A program made the position numbers and the translations under genes. This document shows, one piece after another, positions 19,871 through 30,468 of a stretch of DNA of 64,000 bases; position 1 is the first letter of the stretch; every line of letters begins with the position of its first letter. The stretch is from contig NZ_JAKIKS010000007.1 of the NCBI RefSeq assembly GCF_023284005.1, positions 1-64,000 of the forward strand. The letters run 5' to 3'. The stretch is from Shewanella surugensis (GTDB lineage Bacteria; Pseudomonadota; Gammaproteobacteria; Enterobacterales; Shewanellaceae). The notes beneath the pieces were generated by a model. The model searched no databases. It worked only from the letters and a program-made list of their open reading frames with translations, and was not told the origin of the DNA.

Positions 19871-22800
19871 CGCCCCAAACGCATCGAAAAATAAAATCGC
19901 CATCGTCGGGCTTGCCGCCCTTTATCCTGATGCCAAAACACCTCAAACTTTTTGGCAAAATCTATTGAATAAAAAAGACAGCCGCAGCCCATTAACACCC
20001 AATAAACTCGGCGCCAATATTAAGGATTATCAAGGAGTTCAAGGGCAAGCTGATCGCTTTTATTGTGATAGAGGCGGTTATATTCAAGATTTTCAGTTTG
20101 ATCCCAATGGTTATCACCTACCGCCAACCGATTTACTGAGTTTAGATAACAGTACTCAATGGGCGTTACATACCTGCCATCAAGCCTTAAATGATGCCAA
20201 TATTGCTCGGGATGATAAGACATTGGCCAGAACGGGGATCGTAATGGGGACTTTGTCTTTCCCCACTCAAGCCTCTAACCACCAATTTTTGCCCTTGTAC
20301 CACTCTGTCGTCGAAAAGGCCTTACAAACAACACTGAATACAGAAACATTCACTCTTAACCCATTTCAAACAAAAGCAGACAATCACTATGGCCGTTATC
20401 AAGATGGCAATATTGCCCACAATGCGTCTAAAGTACTTGCCGATGCCTTAGCACTAAGAGGACCACAATTGAGTTTAGATGCTGCTTGTGCCAGCTCAGT
20501 CTATTCCCTAAAGCTGGCCTGTGATTACTTGCATACTCATAAGGCTGATGTGATGCTAGCGGGAGCCGTCTCTGGTGCCGATCCCTTTTTTATCAATATG
20601 GGATTTTCTACTTTCCATGCCTACCCTGAACACGCATCGCCAAAAAATGAAATTTCGGCCCCTTTTGATACCAATAGTAAAGGCTTATTTGCCGGAGAAG
20701 GTACGGGTGTCTTAGTCCTAAAAAGGATCGATGATGCGATACGCGACGGCAATCATATTTATGCGGTGATTAACAGCATTGGATTATCCAATGACGGTAA
20801 AGGAAAATTTGTCTTAAGCCCCAATAGTCAAGGGCAAGTCAATGCCTTTGAGCGCGCTTATCGAGCCAGTAGCATTACCCCTTCTCAAGTTGAAGTCATT
20901 GAATGCCATGCCACTGGCACGCCTTTAGGCGATAAAGTTGAACTCACCTCAATGGAATCGTTTTTCATCGATAAACTCGATGGCACGCCCGCCCCTTTGA
21001 TCGGCTCAGCCAAATCCAATTTAGGGCACTTGCTTACCGCAGCGGGTATGCCGGGGATCATGAAAATGATCTTTTCCATGAAAAGTGGTCAACTGCCCCC
21101 CAGTATTAATATCGAGTCGGCTATTCAATCACCTAAAGGCTTATTTGGTGAACACAATATGCCCACGCTAGTCACCCGTTGGCCTGATAAAGCACTGTCT
21201 ATTTCAACAAACGAGGCTCACTTTTCACCAGCACTTAACGCTGCCCAAGCGCCCATACATCAGCGCCATGCTGGCGTATCAGTGTTTGGCTTTGGCGGCT
21301 GTAATGCCCACTTAGTCCTAAGTCAGGCCTTGGCCTCATCAACTCAAGAGCAAAGCGTTACCAACAGCCCTCCCTGCCAAGCTCCTCGATTTGCGATCAC
21401 TGGCATTGCAGCCCATTTTGGCCCGCTAAGCTCAGTTGAGTTACTCAATGAAGCGATTGATAATGAACACGATGCCATCATTCCATTGCCAGAAAAACGC
21501 TGGAAAGGCATCAATAAGCATCCTGATATTTTACAGCAAGTTGGCTTATCTTCAGTGCCTAAAGGGGCCTATGTCAGCCAATTTGAATTAGACTTTTTAC
21601 GCTTTAAATTACCCCCCAATGAAGATGACCGACTCATTCCGCAACAACTGTTATTAATGAAGGTCGCCGATAAAGCCATTCGCGATGCCAATCTAAAGCC
21701 AGGGCAAAATGTCGCCGTATTAGTGGCAATGGAAACCGAACTTGAATTACATCAATTTAGAGGACGGGTCAATCTACATAGCCAGTTACAACAGAGCCTA
21801 GCTCAACAAGGTGTCGAATTAAATAGTGATGAATATCAAGCATTAGAAGCCTTGACCATGGACAGTGTACTGGATGCCACCAAGCTCAATCAGTATACGA
21901 GTTTCATTGGCAACATCATGGCGTCACGCATTGCTTCTTTATGGGATTTTAATGGTCCTGCTTTTACGATTTCAGCGGCGGAGCAATCGGTTAATCGCTG
22001 TATCGATGTGGCCCAGAATCTCTTAGCGGTGAGTCAAATTGACGATCCTATGATGCAAGATCCACTACAGGCCGTCGTCATTGCCGCAGTGTCTCTTTCT
22101 GGTAGCATTGAGCAGGTGATGATAAAAAATCAACTGCAAGCAGTCGCATATCACCAAGATGAAGCATCACCCGAATCATCGAATAACACACCACTGTGGA
22201 CAATTGGAGAAGGTGCGGGTGCCATCGTCCTGACTCCAGAGAGAGTCCCTACTTCTGACATGGATCTTACTCCTAACATTAGCAAGAGTGCTGACATTAC
22301 TAAGCATTCTGACGAAATCTCAAATAAAACTGGCAGTTACGGCTACATTGAGGATGTACGCTTTAATACGCAAGCACACTCGTATCCATTGAACACATTT
22401 AGCCTTGTCGAAACCTGCATTGCCCCAAGCCGAAATGCCGAGGCATTAGCCCAAGCAAGCGATGACATCAAAGCGCTGACACCACAAGCGACTCACACAC
22501 AAGCCAGTCATCGCATCGGGCATAATTTTGCCGCAGCGGGTATGGCAAGCTTGCTTCATGCCCTGTTAAGCGTAAATAAGTTAAACCTTAACAAACAAGG
22601 GCAACATAATGAAAGCACCTCGGTGACACCCACTAAAAAAGCACTGATCGCGACCTTTATCGATCAAACAAGCGCGCAGTTAACATTAAGCCAAAACAGC
22701 GTACAACAAGCATTATTGACACAACGACTGGCAAATAAGCTAAAGACAGCATCAGCGACGCCTCAAACAAAGCCTGCTATTCGCGTCATTAAACAAGTTG

Positions 22801-25800
22801 TCTTAGGTGGCCGTGATATTTTTCAACATATTACCCAAACAGAGCTACCTCAAAGAGACAGCATCAAAAACAAATTCATTCAGGCGTTCACACAACAAGC
22901 TCCCTCGGTGGACAATACCCCCCTCTCTCAGCTTACCCCAGTCAATAAAATGAATAAATCCTATATACAAAAGACACAAAATAGACAAACCAGTCAGGAA
23001 AACCACATGAACAAGGGCGATGGCAGCTCGAATTTATCTCAACTGCAAGCCAATCAAGCGTTGGCCCAACAGGCTCACGCCGCCTTTTTAGACAGCCGAA
23101 GTGCTGGACTCAAAGTCGCTGAAGCCTTATTAACACCTCAGTTTGATACACATGCTAGGCAGAAAAAAGTCTCTGAAGCCGTCACCGACCCAACTCCGAC
23201 TGAAAGTACAAGCACGATACCATCAGATTCGATCTCAACAAGCTCTATACCCCCACGCTATGCTCCCCCGATCCCGGTCCATAAACCGTGTATTTGGGAT
23301 TATCATGATTTAGTCGAGTACGCAGAAGGCGATATCGCCAAGGTTTTTGGGCCTGAATATGCCAGTATCGATCAATATTCTCGCCGTGTGCGCCTGCCCA
23401 CCACCGATTACTTACTGGTATCTCGCGTCACAAAAATTGATGCAAAAATGAATCAATATCGTCCCTCGACGATGACGACCGAATATGATATCCCCCTCGA
23501 TGCGCCTTATTTAGTCGATGGGCAAATTCCTTGGGCCGTCGCCGTAGAATCGGGCCAATGTGATTTAATGCTCATTAGCTATTTAGGCATCGATTTTGAG
23601 AACAAAGGCAAGCGAGTGTATCGTTTACTCGATTGCACCCTTACCTTTTTAGGCGATTTACCCCGTGGCGGTGACACCTTAAGATACGATATCAGCATTA
23701 ATCACTTTGCCCGTAATGGCGATACTTTGCTGTTCTTTTTCTCTTACCGTTGCTATGTCAATGATAGCCTTATTTTGAAAATGGATAATGGCTGCGCGGG
23801 CTTCTTTACCGATGTTGAGCTTAGTGACGGCAAAGGGGTTATTCGTACCCAAGCCGAAATAGAAGCGAGATTCAGCGCCTTAAATGGGCCGAAACAACAT
23901 TTTACGCCATTACTTCACTGCACCCACACTCAATTTGACAATCATGCCATTCGTCATTTATTGACAGCTGATTTAGCCGGCTGTTTTGGGCCCAGCCATA
24001 TACAAACACCAAACGCTTTATCGATCACTCAACACGCACAGCAAGCCTCACTTTGCTTCGCCTCTGAAAAATTTTTGATGATAGAAGAAGTCGGCCTCGT
24101 AGAGCCTAAAGGCGGCGCGTGGGGATTAGGACTACTGGAAGGCCATAAGCAATTAGAGCCCAATCATTGGTATTTCCCTTGTCACTTTAAAGGTGATCCT
24201 GTGATGGCAGGCTCGTTAATGGCCGAAGGGTGTGGCCAATTACTGCAGTTCTACATGCTGTATCTGGGCATGCACACCCAAACCAAAAATGGCCGTTTTC
24301 AGCCGTTAGAAAATGCGTCTCAACAAGTTCGTTGCCGCGGCCAAGTATTGCCGCAATCGGCTAAATTGACCTATCGAATGGAAGTCACTGAAATGGGCTT
24401 GAGTCCTCGCCCATACGCCAAAGCCAATATCGATATTTTACTCGACGGTAAAGTGGTGGTGGACTTTCAAAATCTCGGCGTCATGATAAAAGAAGACAAT
24501 GAGTGCACGCTTTATGGGGCATCCAGCACAACCCGCCATTCATCAAAGCAAAGTCTAGCGCCACAAATCAACCCCAATGCGCCTTTGATGCAAAAAAATC
24601 CGGATATGAATGCCAGCCTCAATAAAGGCGTGCGTCCATTGATACATTGCCCTGCGCCGATCATTAAAGACTACCCTAACAGGCAACCCGATAGCTTGCC
24701 TTTTACCCCGTATCATTTGTTTGAATTTGCCACTGGGGATATCGAGCAATGTTTCGGGCCTGATTTTGCGATTTATCGTGGCCTCATTCCACCAAGAACC
24801 CCTTGTGGCGACTTACAACTCACCACGCGCGTGATCGACATTAAAGGCACTCGAGGTAACTTGAGCCAACCCGCCTCCTGTATTGCCGAATATGATGTGC
24901 CTATCGAGGCGTGGTATTTTACCAAAAATAGTCATCAAGCCTGCATGCCTTATTCCATCTTGATGGAAATCGCCTTGCAGCCCAATGGTTTTATCTCAGG
25001 TTATATGGGGACCACCTTAGGCTTTCCGGGCCAAGAGCTGTTCTTCCGTAATCTAGACGGTAAAGGTGAACTGCTGCGAGAAGTTGATCTACGGGGTAAA
25101 ACCATCGTCAATGATTCACGTTTACTGTCAACCGTCATCGCGGGGACGAACATTATTCAGAGTTTCACTTTCGAGCTCAGTTGTGACAATCAAGCCTTCT
25201 TCCGTGGTGAAGCGGTATTTGGGTATTTTAAAGCCGCAGCCCTTAAAGATCAGCTTGGACTCGATAAAGGAAAAGTCACTAACCCTTGGCATATCAGCCA
25301 TGGAGTGCAGCCTGATCAGCAGATTAATTTACTCGACAGCGCTAGCAATAGTCGTTATTTTTCCGCGCCAGAGGGCAAACCGCATTACAAACTCGCCGGC
25401 GGTCAGCTGAATTTTATCGACAAGGTGGATATTGTTGAAACAGGCGGCAGCCATCATCTAGGTTATCTTTTTGCCGAGCGCACTATTGATCCCAGCGATT
25501 GGTTTTTCCAATTTCATTTTCATCAAGATCCTGTCATGCCCGGCTCCTTAGGGGTACAAGCCATCATCGAACTAATGCAAACCTATGCCATCAACCAAGA
25601 TTTAGGTAAAGATTTCATTAATCCTCAATTTGAACAAATACAATCTGCAATAAAATGGAAATATCGCGGTCAAATTAATCCATTGAATAAACAAATGTCA
25701 CTCGATGTGCATATTACCGACATTCAAAAAACGGCCAACAAGATCATCATCATAGGCAATGCTAACTTAAGCAAAGATGGCCTGCGTATTTATGAAGTGA

Positions 25801-25832
25801 CTGACATTGCCATTGCCATCACCGAAGCCTAA
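19857..25832 (+). CDS. pfaC: PfaC, PUFA synthase subunit: KS-CLF-DH-DH
   Basis: Taken from the ATG at 19857 because an ideal site AAAGGAG lies seven bases upstream; the earlier in-frame ATG at 19809 has none. The product is 1991 residues. Ketosynthase, ~14-480: Cys211 in DAACASS. Chain-length-factor-like domain, ~505-960: the nucleophile is replaced by Glu709 in SAAEQS. A Ser/Gln/Thr-rich linker (~1040-1130) leads to two FabA-like hotdog dehydratases: the first with His1443 in CHFKGDPVMAG, the second with His1887 in FHFHQDPVMPG. The acidic partner expected in FabA is Glu in the first and Gln in the second. These FabA-type domains introduce and isomerise the cis double bonds in this pathway. 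Confidence 0.96.
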   Translation: MSSRNAPNASKNKIAIVGLAALYPDAKTPQTFWQNLLNKKDSRSPLTPNKLGANIKDYQGVQGQADRFYCDRGGYIQDFQFDPNGYHLPPTDLLSLDNSTQWALHTCHQALNDANIARDDKTLARTGIVMGTLSFPTQASNHQFLPLYHSVVEKALQTTLNTETFTLNPFQTKADNHYGRYQDGNIAHNASKVLADALALRGPQLSLDAACASSVYSLKLACDYLHTHKADVMLAGAVSGADPFFINMGFSTFHAYPEHASPKNEISAPFDTNSKGLFAGEGTGVLVLKRIDDAIRDGNHIYAVINSIGLSNDGKGKFVLSPNSQGQVNAFERAYRASSITPSQVEVIECHATGTPLGDKVELTSMESFFIDKLDGTPAPLIGSAKSNLGHLLTAAGMPGIMKMIFSMKSGQLPPSINIESAIQSPKGLFGEHNMPTLVTRWPDKALSISTNEAHFSPALNAAQAPIHQRHAGVSVFGFGGCNAHLVLSQALASSTQEQSVTNSPPCQAPRFAITGIAAHFGPLSSVELLNEAIDNEHDAIIPLPEKRWKGINKHPDILQQVGLSSVPKGAYVSQFELDFLRFKLPPNEDDRLIPQQLLLMKVADKAIRDANLKPGQNVAVLVAMETELELHQFRGRVNLHSQLQQSLAQQGVELNSDEYQALEALTMDSVLDATKLNQYTSFIGNIMASRIASLWDFNGPAFTISAAEQSVNRCIDVAQNLLAVSQIDDPMMQDPLQAVVIAAVSLSGSIEQVMIKNQLQAVAYHQDEASPESSNNTPLWTIGEGAGAIVLTPERVPTSDMDLTPNISKSADITKHSDEISNKTGSYGYIEDVRFNTQAHSYPLNTFSLVETCIAPSRNAEALAQASDDIKALTPQATHTQASHRIGHNFAAAGMASLLHALLSVNKLNLNKQGQHNESTSVTPTKKALIATFIDQTSAQLTLSQNSVQQALLTQRLANKLKTASATPQTKPAIRVIKQVVLGGRDIFQHITQTELPQRDSIKNKFIQAFTQQAPSVDNTPLSQLTPVNKMNKSYIQKTQNRQTSQENHMNKGDGSSNLSQLQANQALAQQAHAAFLDSRSAGLKVAEALLTPQFDTHARQKKVSEAVTDPTPTESTSTIPSDSISTSSIPPRYAPPIPVHKPCIWDYHDLVEYAEGDIAKVFGPEYASIDQYSRRVRLPTTDYLLVSRVTKIDAKMNQYRPSTMTTEYDIPLDAPYLVDGQIPWAVAVESGQCDLMLISYLGIDFENKGKRVYRLLDCTLTFLGDLPRGGDTLRYDISINHFARNGDTLLFFFSYRCYVNDSLILKMDNGCAGFFTDVELSDGKGVIRTQAEIEARFSALNGPKQHFTPLLHCTHTQFDNHAIRHLLTADLAGCFGPSHIQTPNALSITQHAQQASLCFASEKFLMIEEVGLVEPKGGAWGLGLLEGHKQLEPNHWYFPCHFKGDPVMAGSLMAEGCGQLLQFYMLYLGMHTQTKNGRFQPLENASQQVRCRGQVLPQSAKLTYRMEVTEMGLSPRPYAKANIDILLDGKVVVDFQNLGVMIKEDNECTLYGASSTTRHSSKQSLAPQINPNAPLMQKNPDMNASLNKGVRPLIHCPAPIIKDYPNRQPDSLPFTPYHLFEFATGDIEQCFGPDFAIYRGLIPPRTPCGDLQLTTRVIDIKGTRGNLSQPASCIAEYDVPIEAWYFTKNSHQACMPYSILMEIALQPNGFISGYMGTTLGFPGQELFFRNLDGKGELLREVDLRGKTIVNDSRLLSTVIAGTNIIQSFTFELSCDNQAFFRGEAVFGYFKAAALKDQLGLDKGKVTNPWHISHGVQPDQQINLLDSASNSRYFSAPEGKPHYKLAGGQLNFIDKVDIVETGGSHHLGYLFAERTIDPSDWFFQFHFHQDPVMPGSLGVQAIIELMQTYAINQDLGKDFINPQFEQIQSAIKWKYRGQINPLNKQMSLDVHITDIQKTANKIIIIGNANLSKDGLRIYEVTDIAIAITEA

Positions 25833-25882
25833 TGAAACTAAAATAACCAAGCAAAATTAAGAAACAAAAGGGTTAAACCTAA

Positions 25883-27550
25883 ATGAAATCAATCATACAA
25901 AATAAGTCTTTAAGCCCTTGGCCATGGCAAGTGAATGCGTCAAAATTAGCCTTTGACTTAACGAGCCTAGCAAGCCAGCTTAAAGACTTTAGTCAATGCT
26001 GTTATCTGGTTGAGCACAATGAGAAAGGCCTTGGGATCAGCCATCATGCCGATCTAATCGATCCGGTATTATTGAAAAAAACTTTAGACAACACAACGAG
26101 TCACACCACTCACAGCCTAACGGCGTTACCCGTCAGCGCCTTTGCCCCCGCTTTAGGCACGCAAAGTTTAGGCGATAGCCATTTCAGACGTGTGCATGGC
26201 GTCAAATACGCTTATTATGCTGGCGCCATGGCCAATGGGATCGCCTCAGAAGAACTGGTCATCACGCTCGGAAAAGCCGGTATATTATGCTCCTTTGGCG
26301 CGGCCGGACTCATTCCTGCTCGCGTCGAAGCGGCCATTACCCGTATCCAAGCCGCTCTGCCCCAAGGCCCTTATGCTTTTAACTTAATTCACAGCCCCAG
26401 CGAGCCTGCACTAGAGCGCGGCAGCGTCGAATTATTTTTAAAGCATGGTGTGCGTACAGTCGAAGCTTCCGCCTTTTTAGGCTTAACGCCGCACATCGTC
26501 TATTACCGCGCCGCGGGTCTAAGCCGTGACGCCCAAGGACAAATCCACATCGGCAACAAAGTCATTGCTAAGGTGAGTCGCACCGAAGTGGCCAGCCACT
26601 TTATGCAACCCGCTCCCATTAAAATGTTACAAAAGCTTAAAGATGAAGGACTGATCACCACTGAGCAAATGAGTCTTGCTCAGCAAGTTCCCATGGCAGA
26701 TGACATCACCGCCGAGGCCGACTCAGGCGGGCATACCGATAACCGCCCCTTAGTGACCTTACTGCCCACTTTATTGGCATTAAAAGACAGTATCCAAACC
26801 AAATATCAATACCCCACGCCCCTGCGCGTTGGCGCGGGGGGCGGCATTGGTACGCCCGATGCGGCGCTGGCCGCCTTTAATATGGGCGCGGCCTATATTG
26901 TCACTGGCTCGGTGAACCAAGCTTGCGTTGAAGCCGGTGCCAGCGAGCACACCCGAAAATTACTCTCAACGACCGAAATGGCCGATGTCACCATGGCACC
27001 CGCTGCTGATATGTTCGAAATGGGCGTGAAATTACAAGTGGTCAAACGTGGCACTTTATTCCCCATACGCGCCAATAAACTGTACGATATTTACTGCCGT
27101 TATGACTCAATAGAAGCCATCCCGAGTGATGAGCGAGAAAAGTTAGAAACCCAAGTCTTTCGCGCCAATCTCGATGCGATCTGGCAGGGCACTATCGCGC
27201 ATTTTAATGAGCGCGATCCTAAGCAAATCGAGCGCGCACTCAATCACCCAAAACGTAAAATGGCGCTGATCTTCAGATGGTATTTGGGTCTTTCGAGCCG
27301 CTGGTCAAATACGGGTGAAGCAGGCCGTGAAATGGACTATCAAATTTGGGCTGGCCCTGCCCTTGGCGCCTTTAACCAATGGGCAAAGGGCAGCTATTTA
27401 GAACACTACCAACAAAGACGTGCCGTCGATATCGCCAAACATATACTCTATGGCGCAGCCTATTTAAATCGAATTAATTTTATCACTGCCCAAGGGGTAA
27501 AATTGCCCTCTGAGTTGCTACGATGGAAACCGAACCAAAAAATGAGTTAA
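25883..27550 (+). CDS. pfaD: PfaD, FMN-dependent trans-acyl enoyl reductase
   Basis: A 555-residue protein of the 2-nitropropane dioxygenase-like TIM-barrel family that supplies enoyl reduction in trans to PUFA synthases. Visible features are the Gly-rich segments GKAGILCSFGAAGLIPARV and LRVGAGGGIGTPDAALAAFN, followed by GAAYIVTGSVNQACVEAG (flavin phosphate-binding part), and DDITAEADSGGHTDNRP, the conserved segment carrying the His thought to take part in catalysis. It starts 50 bp after pfaC. The length matches known PfaD (~540 residues). It closes the operon; a 9-bp inverted repeat follows at 27596-27627. Confidence 0.96.
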   Translation: MKSIIQNKSLSPWPWQVNASKLAFDLTSLASQLKDFSQCCYLVEHNEKGLGISHHADLIDPVLLKKTLDNTTSHTTHSLTALPVSAFAPALGTQSLGDSHFRRVHGVKYAYYAGAMANGIASEELVITLGKAGILCSFGAAGLIPARVEAAITRIQAALPQGPYAFNLIHSPSEPALERGSVELFLKHGVRTVEASAFLGLTPHIVYYRAAGLSRDAQGQIHIGNKVIAKVSRTEVASHFMQPAPIKMLQKLKDEGLITTEQMSLAQQVPMADDITAEADSGGHTDNRPLVTLLPTLLALKDSIQTKYQYPTPLRVGAGGGIGTPDAALAAFNMGAAYIVTGSVNQACVEAGASEHTRKLLSTTEMADVTMAPAADMFEMGVKLQVVKRGTLFPIRANKLYDIYCRYDSIEAIPSDEREKLETQVFRANLDAIWQGTIAHFNERDPKQIERALNHPKRKMALIFRWYLGLSSRWSNTGEAGREMDYQIWAGPALGAFNQWAKGSYLEHYQQRRAVDIAKHILYGAAYLNRINFITAQGVKLPSELLRWKPNQKMS

Positions 27551-28139
27551 ATTTATGGCTTAAACTTAAATAAACTGTTCTGCTCCACATTGGGCTAACC
27601 TTGAGTCACCCACATTGATCAAGGTTAGTTCAATGCGTTAAATCAATTTGTCCTACCCTCTTTAGCCCACCGCAGGTGGAAAAACATATTGATCACTATA
27701 TTTAACCTTAACTCGGGGTAATGAGTGTCAAAGAATCTCAATACTTCATTTAAAGTCAACAACTTAAAAAAACCGGTTATTCTTTATTTTCATATTTGGC
27801 TTAATGCCGAAACTTTTGTCGATATCAAGGCGGGATTTCGTATCTAATAGCGGGCTATTAGTCGAAAACACAACACAGATAGGGGCAAAAATAGCGGTAT
27901 TAAGCGGCGCTGCTTATCCCGAGTTCAGGTTACTTAGATGAATCGCCACGATGAACAGCAAAGTCTGCAATCATCGCAACCGTTTCTAAAGCATATTATG
28001 AAAAAACGGATCCATATATTTTTTGACTTTTTGAGGATAGCGTCTTAACTTTTTATATCCCCTTTATACATCTCATGCTTGAACACTAATATTGAACATA
28101 AATCGTATTGAACATAAATTGCATTGAAAAGGAATGGCT
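27551..28139. other. Non-coding region after pfaD
   Basis: About 590 bp without a convincing gene. It begins with a perfect inverted repeat (TAACCTTGA / TCAAGGTTA, 27596-27627, 14-base loop) lacking a T-run, so at best an imperfect terminator. A second perfect inverted repeat, CTAATAGC GG GCTATTAG, lies at 27844-27861 in a stretch (about 27765-27960) of composition unlike its AT-rich surroundings. That stretch may be a remnant of a mobile or repeated element. The promoter of the PAS gene should lie in the last 100 bp. Confidence 0.45.
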
Positions 28140-28487
28140 ATGACACACGTTAAGGTTATAGAAAAGCAGGGACTGTCTGTATTTGAACATCTACCCTTTT
28201 TGTGCTGGATTAAGAGAAATCAAATTTATGTCTATGGTAACCAAGCAATCAATGAATTCGCGGGTGAAAATGTTGTAGGTAAAAAAGACGCTGAATTAAT
28301 TTGGGGTAGTAATGCGACTATGTTGCTTGAAGCTGGAACTCAAGCGATAGGAGCTGGTGAAGCACAATACTTGCATGAAACAGTCGATCACTCTAAACGT
28401 GGTAAGGTGACATTAAGTGTTTGTAAATTCCCGGTTGAGTTTGAAGGTGAAATTTGTGCCATGGGGATTTCTTTTATCATTGAATAG
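28140..28487 (+). CDS. Orphan single-PAS-domain protein
   Basis: A 115-residue protein consisting of almost one PAS domain: FEHLPFLCWIKR at the start, VYGNQAINEFAGENVVGKKD in the middle and a C-terminal beta strand region ending GISFIIE. The second ATG (28140) is chosen because AAAGGA lies at the right distance; an ATG two codons upstream (28134) overlaps that site. PAS domains bind small ligands or cofactors, or mediate protein contacts. It has no output domain. It converges tail to tail with the hybrid histidine kinase (5 bp between stops), a kinase with CHASE3 and HAMP but no PAS domain, so it could be a separate input partner. That pairing is inference. Confidence 0.7.
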   Translation: MTHVKVIEKQGLSVFEHLPFLCWIKRNQIYVYGNQAINEFAGENVVGKKDAELIWGSNATMLLEAGTQAIGAGEAQYLHETVDHSKRGKVTLSVCKFPVEFEGEICAMGISFIIE

Positions 28488-28491
28488 GTTG

Positions 28492-30468
28492 TCATTTAAT
28501 AGTCTCAGCATATGTCTCTACGGCTTTGATGATAAAGTCAACATTGATGGGCTTACCAACAAAGTCTTGCATACCGGCATCAAAGCACTTCTGCCTATCT
28601 TCTGGTAATACATTTGCCGTCATAGCCACAATATAGGGATGATCCGTAGGGTGTTGCTCAATAATCATTTTTGTTGCGGTAACACCATCCATATTTGGCA
28701 TTTGCATGTCCATGAAAATCATATCATACGTTTTGTCATTCACTGATTTTACCGCTTCTAGGCCATCGATAGCGAGACCAACCTCATAGCCTAATTTTTG
28801 AAAGACCTTTTTGGCAATAGCTTGGTTAATCTTATTATCTTCTGCTAGTAAAATTGTTAGTGGAAACTTAGCAGAAAGTTCACTGTATAGTGTATTACTG
28901 AGGGGCCGAGGTATGGCTATAACCTTTTCCGATCTCACCAGTGGCAAGTTAAATGTAATCACTGTGCCCTTACCAATTTCACTTTTTACCGAAATATCAC
29001 CTTGCATTTGTTTTATCAGCTGTGCACAAATGATTAAACCTAATCCTGTACCACCATATTTTCTTGCGACCGAATTATCGACTTGAGAAAATGGCTGAAA
29101 CAGTTTGCTCTGATCAGCTTGACTAATACCGATCCCCTGATCTGCAATAATAAAAGATAGTTGAAATTCATCACCCAAGTGCGATAGGACCTTTACGGTT
29201 AACGTTATGCTGCCCTTGTCTGTGAATTTTATTGCGTTATTAATAATATTAAGCAATATTTGTCGAATTCTTAGTTTATCCCCGATTAAGGTTTCAGGTA
29301 TATCATCATCAATATCTGTGACTATATTTAAGCCTTTATTTGACGCATGCACATCTAATAAATAACAACATTCAGTAATCGCTGTTCTTAAATCAAAAGG
29401 AAGGGTTTCTAAGTGTAATTTTCCAGCGGCTAATTTTGATATATCCAATATGTCATTAATCACCACCAGTAATCCATCACCACAGACTTGAATGCTATTG
29501 ATATATTCACGTTGTTCATCATCGAGTTTTGTATCTTCTAGTAATGCCAGCATGCCTAAGATACCATTCATTGGCGTGCGAATTTCATGAGACATATTGG
29601 CAAGAAAATTACTTTTTGACTGCATCGCAGCTTCCATTGAAGTGATAGATATCTTAAGGGATTGACTCATTTGATTAAATGCACAAGCTAATAAATAAAA
29701 CTCATCCTCAGATTCTATCACTATGGTGTCATCAAAATTTCCGGCTTCAATTGCCTTTGCACCCTCCATTAAAACAATAAGGTTATTGATAATGTTTTTA
29801 GATAAATAAAATGCAAATAGACTTGCAAAAAATATTGCCAAAAGTGTTCCTATGACGACAATATAAACAGTTCGTTGACTTGCTTCAACTTGTAACTGCT
29901 GCCTGGTTAACAATAACGCTCTTTCAACCTCAATGAACTGAATATTAATCACGCGGATCTTGTCTATAATATTTTTACCGGTTCCCTGTTCAATTAATAA
30001 TCGTACCTGTTCAATTGTCGCGTTACTTTCTTTTCCAACCCGCTTTCTTGCCGCTATTTCTACCTCTGCAGCCTGCTGCAGCCATTGTTCCTTCAACCTC
30101 CTAATCTCACTCAACAGTTTGATTTGACTATGATTATCAGATACCAACCCCATTAAATCGATTAATTTTTGATCCCAAATCTTTTGTGCGTCATTAAAGG
30201 GTTGTAAAAAAGTTGACTTGCCTGTGATCAAAAAACCCCGCTCTCCCGTTTCCATATCAACTAAGAGTTTGGTTAATAGATGAACCTCAGCAATCACTTC
30301 ATGAGTATGCACCACCCATGCATTTGTTTCACTTTGACGTTGAATACTAAAAAAAATTACGGTAGAGATCATAAGCAGTAATACTATGGGCAGTGCCGCA
30401 CCAAAAGCAATTTTTTGTTTGAAGGAGACATTTTTTATCGACACTATAATCGCTCTCATCCTGTTCAC
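28492..30468 (-). CDS. Hybrid sensor histidine kinase (CHASE3-HAMP-HisKA-HATPase-REC)
   Basis: 658 residues. TM1 (~20-42) and TM2 (~200-222) flank an extracytoplasmic CHASE3-like helical sensor containing [13 protein letters not shown], the hallmark of CHASE3. A HAMP linker (~225-275) follows. The phosphoacceptor is in [20 protein letters not shown] at about residue 295; ATP-binding motifs include [20 protein letters not shown] and [11 protein letters not shown]-terminal receiver domain carries the phosphoacceptor Asp in [13 protein letters not shown] (~585). Hybrid kinases of this type pass phosphate to a separate Hpt protein, and none is encoded nearby. The signal is unknown. Confidence 0.92.
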   Translation of the reverse strand: MNRMRAIIVSIKNVSFKQKIAFGAALPIVLLLMISTVIFFSIQRQSETNAWVVHTHEVIAEVHLLTKLLVDMETGERGFLITGKSTFLQPFNDAQKIWDQKLIDLMGLVSDNHSQIKLLSEIRRLKEQWLQQAAEVEIAARKRVGKESNATIEQVRLLIEQGTGKNIIDKIRVINIQFIEVERALLLTRQQLQVEASQRTVYIVVIGTLLAIFFASLFAFYLSKNIINNLIVLMEGAKAIEAGNFDDTIVIESEDEFYLLACAFNQMSQSLKISITSMEAAMQSKSNFLANMSHEIRTPMNGILGMLALLEDTKLDDEQREYINSIQVCGDGLLVVINDILDISKLAAGKLHLETLPFDLRTAITECCYLLDVHASNKGLNIVTDIDDDIPETLIGDKLRIRQILLNIINNAIKFTDKGSITLTVKVLSHLGDEFQLSFIIADQGIGISQADQSKLFQPFSQVDNSVARKYGGTGLGLIICAQLIKQMQGDISVKSEIGKGTVITFNLPLVRSEKVIAIPRPLSNTLYSELSAKFPLTILLAEDNKINQAIAKKVFQKLGYEVGLAIDGLEAVKSVNDKTYDMIFMDMQMPNMDGVTATKMIIEQHPTDHPYIVAMTANVLPEDRQKCFDAGMQDFVGKPINVDFIIKAVETYAETIK

